A stretch of 64,000 nucleotides of DNA from Leptodontidium sp. MPI-SDFR-AT-0119 (taxonomy: Eukaryota; Ascomycota; Leotiomycetes; Helotiales; Leptodontidiaceae). Each line of letters begins with the position of its first letter. The first letter of the stretch is position 1. Below, piece by piece: positions 1 through 12,500 of this stretch. The position numbers were made by a program, and so were the translations under genes. The notes under the pieces are model-generated. The model was not told the origin of the DNA. It saw nothing but the letters and a program-made list of their open reading frames with translations, and made no database searches. Location: contig JAHLEZ010000009.1 in NCBI GenBank assembly GCA_020726505.1, positions 2,046,001 to 2,110,000 of the forward strand, in the 5' to 3' direction.

Positions 1-3000
1 TAGAGCATTATCCCTGAGGACCTCAGACAGTCGTTCGCGGCCCTATTTAGGTGTAAGCTTCTCTTGAACTGCTTTAATAAAGTTAATAATCGCCAAGGGG
101 CCCTTAACGTCCGGAATGTCGTATAATAGAACATCTTGGTAAGCTAATCGCCACTCTTAAATCCACACCTTAGGATTGACTCGTCCTGTTTTGACGACTT
201 CGAGCTTCTCTTGGTATTTGGCCTAAGCCTTAGTAAGGTTACTTGTTTCCGAAGGGGCGTAGTCTCTTTTTAATACTTTAAGGAGCATTTGTAGAGTCTA
301 AGATTGTGGGTCGTTCGGTTTGTCCGTTATTTTGTCGGGTTACTCTTTTACTCTCTATTCCTCCTTAATCTCACACTCTCGAACAGTACTTTAGTAGATC
401 GAAGGATTAACCGTCTCTTAAATCCACTTATATACTGCTTTATAGGCCCGAGCCTTTTCCGACTATTGTGCGTGTTTGACAGTATATTCCCTTATTAGGG
501 TAGTATATATTAAAGTAACTATAATAACGTTAAATAATATAGGAGGTATTACACTTAGTTTAAGTCCCTTGAGTTCGGGTACTCGTTAGTCTTTATCTTA
601 CTTTACTTGCTCCTTAAAGTTAAAATCGAGAGCCTTCTTGTCTTATTGTGCCTTTACTTAGTCGATCGTTTGTGCTTGAGGCTCGTTTTCGAGGATATTT
701 AGAGCGACCGGTAGTTCTGGATTAACTGAAGTCTATACCTTGTGGAAGATATAGAAGGATTTGAAGGCTTAGTACTATAGAGTCTATGTTTGCCTGTTGT
801 AGTTGAGCGGCGTTCGATTGTTAGAGGAGGAGACTGAAGTTGAGTCTGCTATAGCGAAGAGAGGGCTGCTCTCTCGAGGGTTCGATAGATTTGTTAAAGA
901 GGAGAAGAGAATCTCGAGTACAGGTGCTCGATTTACCCTTTTCTAGAGAAGTTAAAGGGAAATAGCGGTGTGAACTACACTTATTAATAAGTGGGAAGCG
1001 CCGACGTTGTTCGTCACCTACTAATCCTACGTTAATAGCTTTACCTAAATCTATAGAGCACAAAAGGAAGAATACTAACTTAATAACTTCGTCACAGGGC
1101 TTATAACTATAGTGCAAAAGTAGAGTAGAGCCTTGCGATTAACGTAGGGAAAATTGAAGTAGTTAATTATTGTCTAAAATACATAAGGAATTCAGGGGAA
1201 CACGTTGTTCTCCTAAAAGCGGTATACGCTAGCAGAATCCAAAACTAGCATAGCGCACAACTAACCGAGCGTCATCCCGTGCCTGCACGACAGGTATTTT
1301 TTCGGGTGAGGTTAGTAAGGGGTTTCACGATCTTAAAGTAACCCTAAATAAACTATTAATAAAAGTTAGCGAATCCTAATTAAGATTGTATATCCCTAAT
1401 ATTCCTTAGGGACTCTTATTTCTTTACGACTTTGATTTTCTCTAAGTTAATACTTATTTATCCTAAGCGTATAATATAGCTTAGAAAAGTAACTTATTTA
1501 ATCGAGAATTCACATTTTGATAGCTTTAGTTTAAAATCTACCTTAAGTAAGACTTTTATAATTATAATAACGTGCCCCTAGTGTTCCTTGAGGTTCTTTA
1601 AGTAAACTAATATATTATTTAGGTAGCATATAGCGAATTTGCCAATAAAATCCCGTAGGATCTTATTATTTTGCCTTTAGCAAATAGCAAGTGGGTTCGT
1701 AAGTTCGAATAGTATTATCGTATATTCCTATAAACCCAAAGGTAGTACGAAGGCGGTCTTCTATTCGTATATTTTTTTAATCCGGATTAAATTAAACGCA
1801 TTGCGGTAATTTAATTTAGTATAAACCTTTACCTTAATTAACCTGTCCCGCAGGTATTACGCGTTAAGCAAAAGATAAACATCTTATATAGTTCCGTTAT
1901 TAATTATATAGTAATCGCTATAAGGTTTCCCCTTTATATCTTCAGGTTTCTTGGCGACTAATATATTAATAATATATAGCGATTTGGATTTCCGAATCTA
2001 TCCCTTTTTTACCCCTAACTCTTGATATTCCTTAAGCGTTCTTATAATTACGTAATTATAATAGCGAAGTTTTTCTACGATAAGTATAAACTCTTTTTCA
2101 AAATTGATTTTATAATCCTAAGGTTAGTATTTGGGCAAAGCCCTTATATCTTACGGATCCTTGAACATCCTTGCGAACTTCCTATATAATACGGGCAATT
2201 ATTCCCGTATATTATCCGTTTAACTAAGATAACCTATAAGTTCCTTTAAGCTAGGAACCCGATTCGTTTATTTAAAGTTTATTAGCGTTATTATTAAGAA
2301 CGCGGCGCTAGCCTCTCTTTTGTTAGTTAGTTAATCGTATTATTATTAATAATCGTTAAACTTAACTTCCTTAATAACCTAATTTATCCTAGGGTTATAG
2401 CTACTAAGCCACCAAGTTCCTAAGACAATATCGTATCTTCTAATATTAATAAGATTAAAGTAAATAATCTCCTCGTGACCTTATATAACTATTATTAATC
2501 CTTGGGTTTTTTCTTTAACCTAATCGTCTTGTCCAGCCTTCTTCCCGTCTAATAAGTTTAAGCGGTAAGGGCGGTGATAACGTAAGGTAGGGATATCGTA
2601 GTTCTTAATAAAGCTAGGGTTAATAAAGCGTCTTATAGCTCCTGAGTCCACTAGTGCCTTTGTTTCGATGCCCGCTACGGTAACCGATATAATTAGTTAA
2701 TTATTTCTTCTTGTTATTACTAATTCTAGGCAATGCGATAGCATTTCCGGGATATATTATTGTTTCTTAATGATTTTCCCCGTAGTTTTATCTAACCACT
2801 TTCGTAGCCCGTCGTTATAACTAACGAGGATATAAAATACTTCTTCTTATAATCTAGCGCGGCCTTAAATCTCGTTTATTCTTATTTATTAATAACGTTC
2901 CAGCTTGAAGACCGCTTGCCTCCTCTACTAATAACGTTCCCCCTTAGTAATATGTACGATTACTTAGGTTTCCTTAATCCTTAGATAATCGTTAAGACGT

Positions 3001-4413
3001 TTATATTATGTTAGGGTCTCGGGTTCGAGTTCCAAGTTGGTTTTATAGCGCCTCGGGTACTTCGTTTCTTATCCCGTGTTTTCTTAAAAAAATTATTATA
3101 AATTTATCGTAGTATACTACGATATAAGATAATCCTTAGGTAAGTGTATTTTAAGCGCGGTATTTTTTTATAAAGTTTAGTTTTAAGTTAACGTGTATCT
3201 AAATCCGCTGCTTATTATAATAACTACAAATAATCTAGTTTTCTCTCGGGTAGGGCAAGTCGTTGTAGGTTCTACTTAGCTCGCTACCGATGCTCTCTTA
3301 CGAGCTATTAGGTCAAGCTTTTATAACTTTTACTTAACTATCTTATTATAAATCTAGGGCTTTTGCCTCTTGCATTCGCAGGTCATTTATAAATTCGAGG
3401 AAAACCTCGTTGACCTATTTTTCTTTAGTGTTCTCGCGCTTTAGTAACGCTATCTCGCGATAGTCCGATTTTCTTTTGACTAACGCAAACTCTCTTTGAG
3501 TTTTGTATTTAGGTTTTTCTTCCCGTTTCTTTTGAAAGCAATCTCAGGCGAGATATCCGCTTTTATTATAAGTATAATATAATCCCTTATCTCATTTCCT
3601 TTGCTTTTTAATTTGCTTAGTCCCTTTTCTTTCGGCGCTATCTAATTTCATTAGATTCTCACGAGCTTATTTATTATTAGGGTTAAGCTAATAATTACTA
3701 TGCCTTTTCTTATGATTCTAAGGGTATTATAATTTTCTAAACTAAGAGGGAGCGAAATAATCCCTTCGCTTTCGTTAGCGCTCTTGGATCCGATTATTAA
3801 TCTTAATCGCGGTTTTAATTAGTTCGTCGAGGGTAGTAGTCTTAGGTGCGCGGAAAAGCTTGTTCTTAATATAGTCCTTAAGGCCCTTGTAGTATTAGGC
3901 CCTTAAACCTCTATCGGTCTCTTTCAGACATATCGTATATCGCTGAAATTCGGCTGTGTACTCGTGGACAGTCCCACGATAGTAAATGCCGAGCAAGTGC
4001 TTTTTCGCCTACTTAATCTCGTCCGGATTCCTAAAGACTTCTTTAATAACCGTGGTAAACCCGGCGACGGTTTTAAAAATAACCTTACTCTTCTTCGCTA
4101 TTGTAATAAAGTAGTTGCTTGCGACGTTATTAACAAGGTAATCGCTTAGCACTAGTTTAATCTAATAAGCGGCCGTATCCCTTAGGAAAAAAGCGATTTA
4201 AAGGACTCGTCTTAATTTAATATCAAACTTATTACCGTTAAAAGCAAGGTACATATTATACTAAAGGATAAACTGGTTAAGCTTACTTCGCTAGCCATAG
4301 TATATGTTAAGTATTTAAACCTTAAATGCGTTAGGTTTAGCGATAACAACCTTTTTCGTCCTTACCTTACTTCCTTTTGCCTTAGAAGATTTGACTAGGG
4401 TATTAAGAGCCAT
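1..4413 (-). pseudogene. Ty3/Gypsy gag-pol relic, RIP-mutated, truncated by window start
   Basis: Minus-strand reading starts with a Gag ATG at 4413 (first residues MALNTLVKSSKAKGSK) about 40 nt inside the LTR. A CCHC zinc knuckle is recognisable near 3540-3585, but its first two Cys and its His read as Tyr. The aspartic protease motif (ALVDSGA) lies near 2634-2657. Reverse transcriptase blocks follow: the FVAKKP-like block near 1940-1960 and the catalytic YxDD box near 1597-1635, which reads YLNN (both Asp became Asn). RNase H and integrase should follow toward position 1, but I could not align them. The frame is full of stops and AT-rich, so no protein can be made. Family rests on domain order (gag, protease, RT) and on RT block similarity. 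Confidence 0.8.
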
Positions 4414-4452
4414 GTCTTTCGGGTGACGATACTTTAAAAAGGGTGCTTAAAG

Positions 4453-4866
4453 TGTAACGTTCTTAGTTTTAATTAGTACGCGGCGTATAGGTCCGTTAGT
4501 TAGTATTAGCTAAGAAGTAAAGTCATAAGAGGATTAGTTCTTAATAAGAATTAAAACGTTATAAATAATAATTAAATTATTATATAAATTTAAGTATAAA
4601 GTTTTACTACTTAAGAAACTACTTTATTTATATAAAACTTCGTTTAACTTAGGGATCCCTTAAATTCCTCGATTTCCTAAATCCCTAAATCCTTAAATCC
4701 CTTCGCTTACTAAGGAATCCAAGGATCCTAAGATCCCTTACGTGACTTCTTATCCTCTTATACTAGCTTAAGAAGTGGCCTTTTACGAGCTTATTTTAGC
4801 TTCTTTATGCGGTATAACCGCTAAGCCTTAAGGCTAAGACACACTTGATTTCCTTAGATCGTGACA
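4453..4866 (-). repeat. Gypsy 5' LTR (minus-strand element)
   Basis: A 414-bp segment adjoins the Gag start of the first Gypsy relic. On the plus strand it begins TGTAACG and ends CGTGACA, giving short imperfect inverted termini of the TG...CA type expected for an LTR. The partner LTR would lie left of the window, so the assignment cannot be confirmed by comparison. No tRNA primer-binding site was recognised next to it. Confidence 0.5.
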
Positions 4867-5165
4867 TTTGGCTCGTAAGCTTAGAAGTATAAATTTCTAA
4901 AAAGTGTAAGATGCTCGGTCTATATTTGTTCTTTTAGTGAAATTTATATATATTAAACGTAGTCGGAAGTAAGGAAAGAATAGTAATTAACTCGTACGCT
5001 TAACGTCGAGTCGGGAACCTTTATATAAGCGAGTATTTATTATAGTCCTTACTAACTGATATTAAGCGAAAAGTGTAAAACCGCGACTTTTCGCGATACG
5101 TGTTTCTCTTCCTCTTTACAATTATAATAAAAATGCTACCTTAATATACTCCTCTTATTACAATG
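4867..5165. other. AT-rich spacer, no gene seen
   Basis: Degenerate AT-rich sequence between the Gypsy LTR and the Tc1/mariner relic. A 9-bp inverted repeat (GCGAAAAGT...ACTTTTCGC) near 5065-5095 could belong to the 5' terminus of the Tc1 element. Nothing else recognisable. Confidence 0.4.
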
Positions 5166-5940
5166 TTTAGGAATTAGGAAAAAGGATACGAACTCTTTTT
5201 ATACTTACGCGAATAAATCTTTAAATAAGCTCGTAAATATATAAACCTATATAAGATCGCGAAGGACCTAAAACTTAATTGTAATACTATTAAATATACT
5301 ATTAAGCAAGAGCTATTACCCGACGAAGAAAAGTTTTTACTTCGTAAACCAAGGGGCAAATCGTATATAATTACTAAAAAAAGAAAACTCTAATAATACG
5401 TTCGCCTTTACTTAAAAGATATATACTAAAAGATTATTATAGCCTGTGCATTAGGTTATAAGGAGATAATAACTAAGAAGATCTTAAAGAATCATAGAAT
5501 TACTAATTAAAGAACTAAAAGAAGACTTAAACTCACGAAAGTACACGTAACGAAGCGTTTTTTATAATATCTTACGTATAAATATTAAAGTATTAAGGAA
5601 TAAGAAATAATATACTAAAGTAATAAGTACTTTTCAAAGCGGGGTGGGATAAAAACGCGAAATAATACTTTCGTACGCTAGTACAAAGTAGAATTAAAAT
5701 ATAATTTAAATATACAAATATACAAAGAATATAAAGGTTATAATTTAAAGAGCCTTTTAAGACAACGAGAGAAGTAACCTTGAAATTATAAATCGCGATT
5801 TTAAGTTAAAGAAACATAAGTATTCGGTTGAGTCTTACTTAAAGGTTCTTAATACTAAAGTTATACTAATTTTTAAAGATTTAAATACTAAGTACGAATT
5901 TTTATAAGATAACATTTTAATATATACTCTATTATACAGT
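5166..5940 (+). pseudogene. Tc1/mariner transposase relic, 3'-truncated
   Basis: Plus-strand fragments, read through stops, give a helix-turn-helix (YKIAKDLKLN...TIKY) followed by a basic RKPRGKS stretch near 5245-5360. A second HTH-like block follows. A DDE-domain piece has INRDF...YSVESYLKVLN near 5780-5860, and then DNILIYT near 5900-5935, equivalent to the second catalytic Asp block (usually DNAxxHT) of Tc1/mariner enzymes. The third catalytic block (SPDLNPIE-like) is absent: the similarity stops at about 5940 and unrelated sequence follows. Many stops and strong AT bias indicate RIP. No terminal repeats could be paired. Confidence 0.6.
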
Positions 5941-6415
5941 GAAACGGTTAGGAGGCTGCTGTTTTCGGGGGTTTTAGTCGCTGTTTTTAGCGGTTTGCTA
6001 ACCAGTTCTCGGCTAATTTCACACCTATCTCTCTTCACCACGCACCTCGATCTAGGTACCGGGGACCGTGCACTCAGAGAGTATCACTTCTTCTTCTCGT
6101 CTTACTTATTACTTCTTCTTCCTTTTTAAGTCCCTACCTGGCAGCCCCCCGAATCTTGCGGGTGCCAGAAACAGTTTATTATGATTAACTCTAACTTAAG
6201 TATAAAGGGCTGGCACCACCTTTCGTACCCTCCTTTGTTCTTATCGCCTATTCCTAAGCTAATATTCTCTTATTTCTTTCTCGATATCCCCCGTTTTAAT
6301 CCCTTCTCTTTTTTATCTTTTTATCTTGTTTTCCTCGTTTTTACTTCGTCTCTTCTTTACATAGCCTCTTCTCCTCGCATATGTGTTTATGCCTTGAGCG
6401 AGATATAATAAACCT
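5941..6415. other. Leader of the DUF3435 relic, possible element 5' edge
   Basis: Less degraded sequence between the broken Tc1 relic and the recombinase relic. It starts with an imperfect palindrome (5940-6035: GTGAAAYGG... against a distal GCTAATTTCAC), then GC-richer sequence and a pyrimidine-rich tract near 6090-6125. A small plus-strand reading frame (6181-6408) has no recognisable domain. It may be the 5' terminus and promoter of the mobile element that carried the recombinase; this is inference. Confidence 0.35.
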
Positions 6416-8826
6416 ATGCTGATACTCGATGATAAGAGCACCTTTAATTTCGATATAAATAACTTGTTCGATAACGAAGTAGACTTAGGAATCGATATTG
6501 ACCTGGATAGCCTTCTCGTTGAAAATGATAATAACGATGATAAGGATCTTTTCGACGATGAAGTATAATATCCTCTAAAGCATTACCGCGCTAACGCTGC
6601 AAACCTCGACGTGCAGTATCTCCGATAAAAGCGATATAGCCTCAAGACGTAGGCTTAGCTTAACCGGGTAAAGGAGTATTATGATTAGTATAAGTAATAT
6701 TTATCTTACTTGTATTAAAGAGATTTAATTAACTTGTGTTTCGTATTTAAATATTGCACTTTTTAAACCTAAGATCCGGTGAAATACTACGATAAAATCT
6801 GGCCCTAATTTATTTACGGCTTTTTAAGCTAAGTATGCGATTAACGACGAGGAAAAGGTGACTAAAGGCGGCTAAGAATTAAATATGCAAGCTCGTTAAA
6901 GACATTTTAAAAGTACTACTTAATAATATATGGGATTAAAACTAAGAAAAAGATTAATTTTATAATTTAAGTAAATAATTAAGATGTGAGCTTTTGTATA
7001 CCTTTTTAAGATTGTGGTTAATACTAACGAGATCCTTAGGTTATTAAGATCGTAGTAGTAGAAAAGGACCTCGATTTCATAAAGCGGCCGAGTGCGATTA
7101 TATATGCGGAGGACTTAGCTAAATTTGCGCGAGTTCTTTTAGCTACGACCGAGATGACTTTTAATATTAGATAGCTTCGAATCTAACTTATCTTATTCTA
7201 TTAACTTGTAAGTATTATAAGCAATCGATCGGAGGCTCTAATTAAGCTCCGGTATTAATACTTAAAGTTAACCTTAATTCGAGATCCCGACGGAGGTAAT
7301 CGTCCTCGTCTTTTTATTAAACTAATACTCGAATTCACGAAACGATATCTTGGTTTAAAAGATATATATATTCACTTTCTTCGCTTCTAGTTATATTAAT
7401 TTATTTTGCTAACTTTTGCTAAGAACAAATTCAAAATTCCCGAGATTATTTACGATCTAATTCTTATGCTTAGCCTGCATATCTTCCTCCTTGGTATACT
7501 ATTTAAGGCTCGTGCATTTAAGTCTTCGAGTATTAATTATTTGGAAAAGTTATATAGTCTTAAAGTTCTTAAGGGACTTAATAAGTAATTATTATTACTA
7601 TAAGACGAGATAAACAATAAGTTTATCTTTTGTAAAGCGGTTTGTAAAGCATAAGACGTTCGTATTACTTACGAGTTGCAGTTCTTATTTAGGTTAATAT
7701 AATACTAAATAAAGGTAAGGGGCGAGATTACCAGCTTTAGTTAGGTGTTAAAGCCTTACGACCTTCGAGATGGTTTAGCTAAAAGGCTGAATAAAAGTCG
7801 TAAGTGCCCGATCCTCCATTACTTAGGTATTATACTAACTTAAGGTCTTTTATATAACGGATATTAGCGATTCGCTTCAAAATAAAATCTTATAATATAC
7901 AAGTATCGGCACTTTCTTAAAACACTACCTTAATAATATCAATATTAATCTTCAGGATATATATTAAAGACTAGATACTTAAAAGGACTTGATGCGGTTT
8001 GTATACTTTATGAGCAGCTTAATTAATTCCCACCGCTTACGAAAACTAATACTAAAACAATTTGCGTTTGTTAATAACTTCCCATATATCTTGAAGTTAC
8101 ATAACTAAGTTAACGATTTATTTAATGCTCTTATCGAAAGCTAAAAAGATAATAGGCTTTAAAAGTTCATCAAGCGATTATATAATAAGAAGTAGCGGAA
8201 GCGAAGAGAACTCCTTAAGGATATTAAGGAATAGTACAAGTTAAAGCAATTAGTGAAGAATAGCGAACGGCAGTTCTTAGGTATGGTAGTCGATAAGGAC
8301 ACGCGAGATGCCTTAATCCGGGCAAATATGTCGCTAAAGCAACTTAGCTTAATAAACGCAATCCTTACCTTACCTAGGAAATTACTAAAACAAGAACTGC
8401 AACGAGGAATTATAGCTATTAACGCGGTTACGTTGTACTATAGCGTTAAAGAAAAGGCATTATCTCACTATATTTAGCGTAGTCCTCTTAGTACAGTTAT
8501 CGGTCCCCTTATGCAAGCCACTAAGCCAAATATCACATTCCGTTAAGCGATATCTTTGATTAAGATCGATAAGAGGCCTAAAGTATATTTTTATTATATT
8601 AGAAATCCGCACTTAATAATACGCGAGAGGGTCGCCAAATATTTAACCCCGGGTTCCTTAAGTTAATACTTTATAAGGAAGCACGTAAACAAAATCCACG
8701 CTAGGCAATTTATTAATTGCATAGACTATGATCTTTAGCTCAAGACCAGAAAAGATTTGCTAATTCACGCAGAGAGGTTTCACGAGACAGTTTTACGAGT
8801 TCCGGTCGAGCGATTGATTATATAAA
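6416..8826 (+). pseudogene. DUF3435 tyrosine-recombinase (Starship captain-like) relic
   Basis: Read through stops and shifts, the plus strand gives, in order: an acidic N-terminus (6420-6570); a block RDPDGGNRPRLFIKL near 7285-7330; the family hallmark segment (FKIPEIIYDL...IFLLGILFKARAF) at 7430-7520; and YDLRDGLAKRLN at 7756-7790, matching the block that holds a catalytic Arg of the tyrosine recombinase fold. A basic linker (KKQRKRRELLKDIKE) follows. The C-terminus has two decayed C2H2-like fingers (8580-8800: RKHVNKI, then LLIHAERFHETV), typical of the larger fungal DUF3435 proteins. DUF3435 enzymes include the captains that mobilise Starship elements, but not every member is a captain. 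Stops throughout and AT bias show it is dead. Confidence 0.7.
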
Positions 8827-8939
8827 TTGCCGTTTGTTCTTAGTTACCATAACTTTGAGAGCGAGAACAAGCTGCTTTTCTTGTTTTGATTTCATTAGGC
8901 ACAAAAGGTGATCGCATTATCTCAATATCTCATACTCTG

Positions 8940-9360
8940 CTGTGGGTTAAGGTATTAGCTCTATAATCGTGGTCTAAGTATACACCGCAGGACGCTGTCA
9001 ACCGCCGGATTGAGACCACTGAACTGGTGCAGGCTCTCTGCCGCTATCGTGAGGTCGTCTCACGCTACCGCCTTCGCGTTGCATAGCCTCCACGAGCTCT
9101 CTTCAAGGAAGAGTTTCCAAAGGTCGGACCCATGGCTCCTGTCTTTCTCTTTGTCTGCGATAAGACGTAGTGTCTGTTCTGTATTGGACAAGAATCGAGG
9201 AGCGACGAAGCACGGATAGGTTCTTTTTGCTGCCCTGCAAGGGTGATGAGGTCATGTTGAACGCTTGTTCTCAAAGACTTGCAGGATTTCAACGACCATG
9301 TACAGATAAGTGCACGGCCTCAGGCCTCGGGAGCCAAGGTTTGTGTGTTTGACAAGATAG
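8940..9360 (-). pseudogene. Unidentified coding-like fragment
   Basis: This stretch has normal base composition, unlike the sequence to its left. One minus-strand frame reads as plausible protein with only two TGA stops: FVAPRFLSNTEQTLRLIADK, then DLWKLFLEESSWRLCNAKAVA, and after a stop LTIAAESLHQFSGLNPAVDS. Composition and codon choice look protein-coding, but I do not recognise the family. The fragment lies immediately left of the Copia insertion, so it belongs to the same pre-insertion locus as 15083-15155 and 16956 onward. Shorter open frames on the other strand are likely shadows. Confidence 0.4.
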
Positions 9361-9382
9361 ACTATGTTCCTTTTCATATATA

Positions 9383-9387
9383 GATCT
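9383..9387. repeat. Target-site duplication (GATCT), left copy
   Basis: GATCT directly precedes the left LTR, and an identical GATCT follows the right LTR at 15083-15087. This 5-bp duplication is the size expected for an LTR-retrotransposon integrase. Confidence 0.9.
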
Positions 9388-9489
9388 TGTTGCAAGTATA
9401 TTGAATTAGAGAGCTAGATATGGAGGTCTGCAGCAGGAGGTATGTTACCCCCTGATTACGTAATACAAAAGCGACCATTATCTCCAACA
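9388..9489 (-). repeat. Copia 3' LTR (102 bp)
   Basis: Begins TGTTGCAAG and ends CTCCAACA on the plus strand. Matches the right LTR over its full length except for one G/A difference at its fifth base. 102 bp is very short for a Copia LTR. Confidence 0.95.
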
Positions 9490-9496
9490 CTCCCCC
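9490..9496 (-). promoter_or_regulatory. Polypurine tract of the Copia element
   Basis: Reads GGGGGAG on the minus strand and abuts the 3' LTR exactly, the expected position of the plus-strand DNA synthesis primer. Confidence 0.75.
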
Positions 9497-9596
9497 ATAA
9501 TGGGAACTCCAGCTCTCTATCAAAACACCCAATATATACGTAGCACCCGTAAAACCCAGTGGGAAAAAGGTATACTAGCATTTCATAGTCTCCTCT

Positions 9597-12500
9597 TTAA
9601 TCCTCCAACACAACCTGCATGCCTATCCCTCGTCGAAAGCTCTGAAAAGGCGTGCCAGAGAGAGGCTTCGTCATGCCGTCTGCTAAGTTAAATGCAGTAC
9701 CTATCCATTCTAAATCAACTAGACCTTCCTCAACTTTTTGTCGTACGAAGTGATATCGAATATCAATGTGCTTAGTTCTAGAGTGAAACTCTAGATTCTT
9801 GGCAAGCGCTAGCGCACCCTTGTTATCCCCTTTGATCTTGACAGCTTCAGGAGTTTTGAAGTGGAAGTTGTTAAGTAGTCTCTTTAACCAGATGGCTTCC
9901 TTTGCAGCTTCCGTTTCGGCAATGTACTCAGCTTCACAGCTAGAGAGAGCTACCGTAGCTTGTCGTTTCGAGCTCCAAGAGATGATAGTACCGCACAGCA
10001 TGTAAACGTAGCCTCCTGTTGATCTCTTGTCATGGTCCCTGGCCCAATTTGCGTCTGTATAGCCACAGAGGCCAAGGTCTCTCTTTGAGGAGTCGAAAAC
10101 CAGTCCTAGATTACTAGTCCCTTGAAGATATCTAAACACGTGCTTGACAGCTGTCTTGTGTTTGTCGGTAAGGTTAGAAGAGTATCGACTGAGTTACGAG
10201 ACGGCATATGTAATGTCTGGTCGAGTACAAAGTATCAAGTACATTAAAGAGCCTACTACAGATTAGTACTACAGTTTGTCTTTCCCCGAAGCCTGAAAAT
10301 CCGAAGGGGCAGGTTCCAACACGAGTTTAGGGTCTATTGGCGTGGCTACAGCTGTAAACATAGCTCTATCAGGTCCAGCATTGAAATCCTTGAGAATTTT
10401 AGAAGTGTATGCCTTTTGAGATAAGTACAACTTGTTTCCGTGCTTAGTCCAGTGGCGAGAGAGCTTAATTCCAAGATAGTAAGACGCTGGTCCTAGGTCT
10501 ACTATCTTGAAGTGCTTAGAGAGTTCACTCTTAACTTCATTAATAGCCACTCTGTCTTTTCCTATAATCAACAAATCGTTAACATATACGCCAATAATGA
10601 CCCCTGTCCTCTGCTAAATGAAAATGCTATAGTCCTCGTTGATGTTCTTAAAGCCTAGTTTCTTGAGCTCTATGCGGAGAGTGTCGAACCAGATCTTGGG
10701 GGCCTATTTGAGTCCGTAGAGTGCTTTCTTGAGTTTGCACACCTTTCCTGGGTGTTTGGCTTGCAGGTTTAGTGGCAACTCCACGTAGACCTCGGTATCA
10801 ATCAGTCCGTAAAGAAACGCTGTTTTCACATCCATCTGATCGATCTCCCAACTAAGCATGCATGCCAGCGCGAACAACACTCTGTAGCTCATTGGTTTGA
10901 CAACGGAGGCAAAGGTTTCTTGAAAATCGACGCCGTACTCTTGCTCAAAGCCTCGAACTACCCATCTCGCCTTGTATCTGTCAGGTGCTCCTTGTGCGTC
11001 GGTCTTGATTTTGAACACATATTTACCGGAGAGAACCTTTTGATCTGTTGGCCTGGCTGTGATTGTGTAGGTGTCGTTTTCCGTGAGAGAGTCAGTCTCC
11101 ATCTTAATTGCCACTGTCCATTTCTTCCCATCTTGGCCTTTAATAGCAGCCTCGTATGTTTTTGGTTCGATCAGATCAAGATTTCGTGCAACTTCAGCAG
11201 GGAGAGTGAGCCATTCTTTGCCTTGATTTTGTTCCATTGAGCATATTAGTGACGTAATAGCCTTGATAATGTCCCCTTCGTACGCATTGGATTACTTGAG
11301 TGCCTCCACCTGACTTGCGACTAGAGTTGGTTCGAGATCTGGATCGGAGAGTCTGTAATAGTCGTTGAACTCCCCCTCGAGGGAGATAAGTGAGGGAATT
11401 TCTACTAGACTGGCGATATTTGGATTCCTATTCTCCCCCTCAGACAGCGCCAGTCTCTTACTTCGTCTTAGCATCCACGCATTGATTCGGTCCTGAATGA
11501 TTTCTTTGTCTATCACGCCAGTGTGATTTGCGGTTTCCGGAATCAGCACATCTTTAAGAACGAAGATGTCCTCTTCAAAGTTGAGGTCTCGGACGAGCTC
11601 TACTCTTTCCAAGTCGGCATTCCAAACGCGGTATTAGTGGTCCCCTAGACCATAGCCTAATAGGTAACACTTCTCTCCCCTGCTGTCAAGCTTCCGAAGA
11701 TTTGAACCGCGTGGCACTAGTTTCCAGCATTCGCAACCAATAACTCTGAGTTTAGCGATAAGAGGTTGCTCGTTGAATAGTCTAAAGTGAGGATTGTCGA
11801 ATTCATTCGGTGCCGTAGGGTGAAAGTTGACGAGGTAGTATACCGTCTTCAAGACCTCTCCGTAATAGTGCTCCGGTAGGCCCGAGTCTTCCAAGATACA
11901 ACGAACGTGATTTAGCAAGATTTACATTAATCTCTCTGCAACTCCATTTTGTTAAGGATTATATGGAGCCGTAAGTTCTATCTAGATTCCGGTGACATTA
12001 TATAAGGAGGTTAAATCGTTATTTGTAAACTCTCCCCCATTATCGGAACGACAGCTCCTAATCTACGTCTTGAACTCGGCTTCTGCCCACGCCTTGAAGT
12101 TACGAAACTCTTGATTGACGTCGCTCTTGTATTAAAGTAGTCTGACTTATCTGTATCGAGTGAAGTCATCGACAATTACAAGCCAATATCGTTGAACGAC
12201 TTACTTTCCTTAACGAGTATTAACTAGTCCTCTAACGTCAAGATGTAGCCTTTACAGCGGCCTTATTACACGTTTACCTGGCGTAGTGAAATTTCTCTTT
12301 GCTAAGGTAGCGCAATAGCATGGTTCGCATCTTTCCATGGGATCAGCTAGAAACGCGATGCCTAATACATCTTTGAGTAGCTTGCGAAGCCGAGTTTCCT
12401 TGAGATGGCCGAGCCTCCTGTGCTAAACATACAGACTAGATTGCTCCGTAACAGTCGTGTATATGTATTCCTCCGCTGGAGGTATTCTCTGGAGTTGTAC

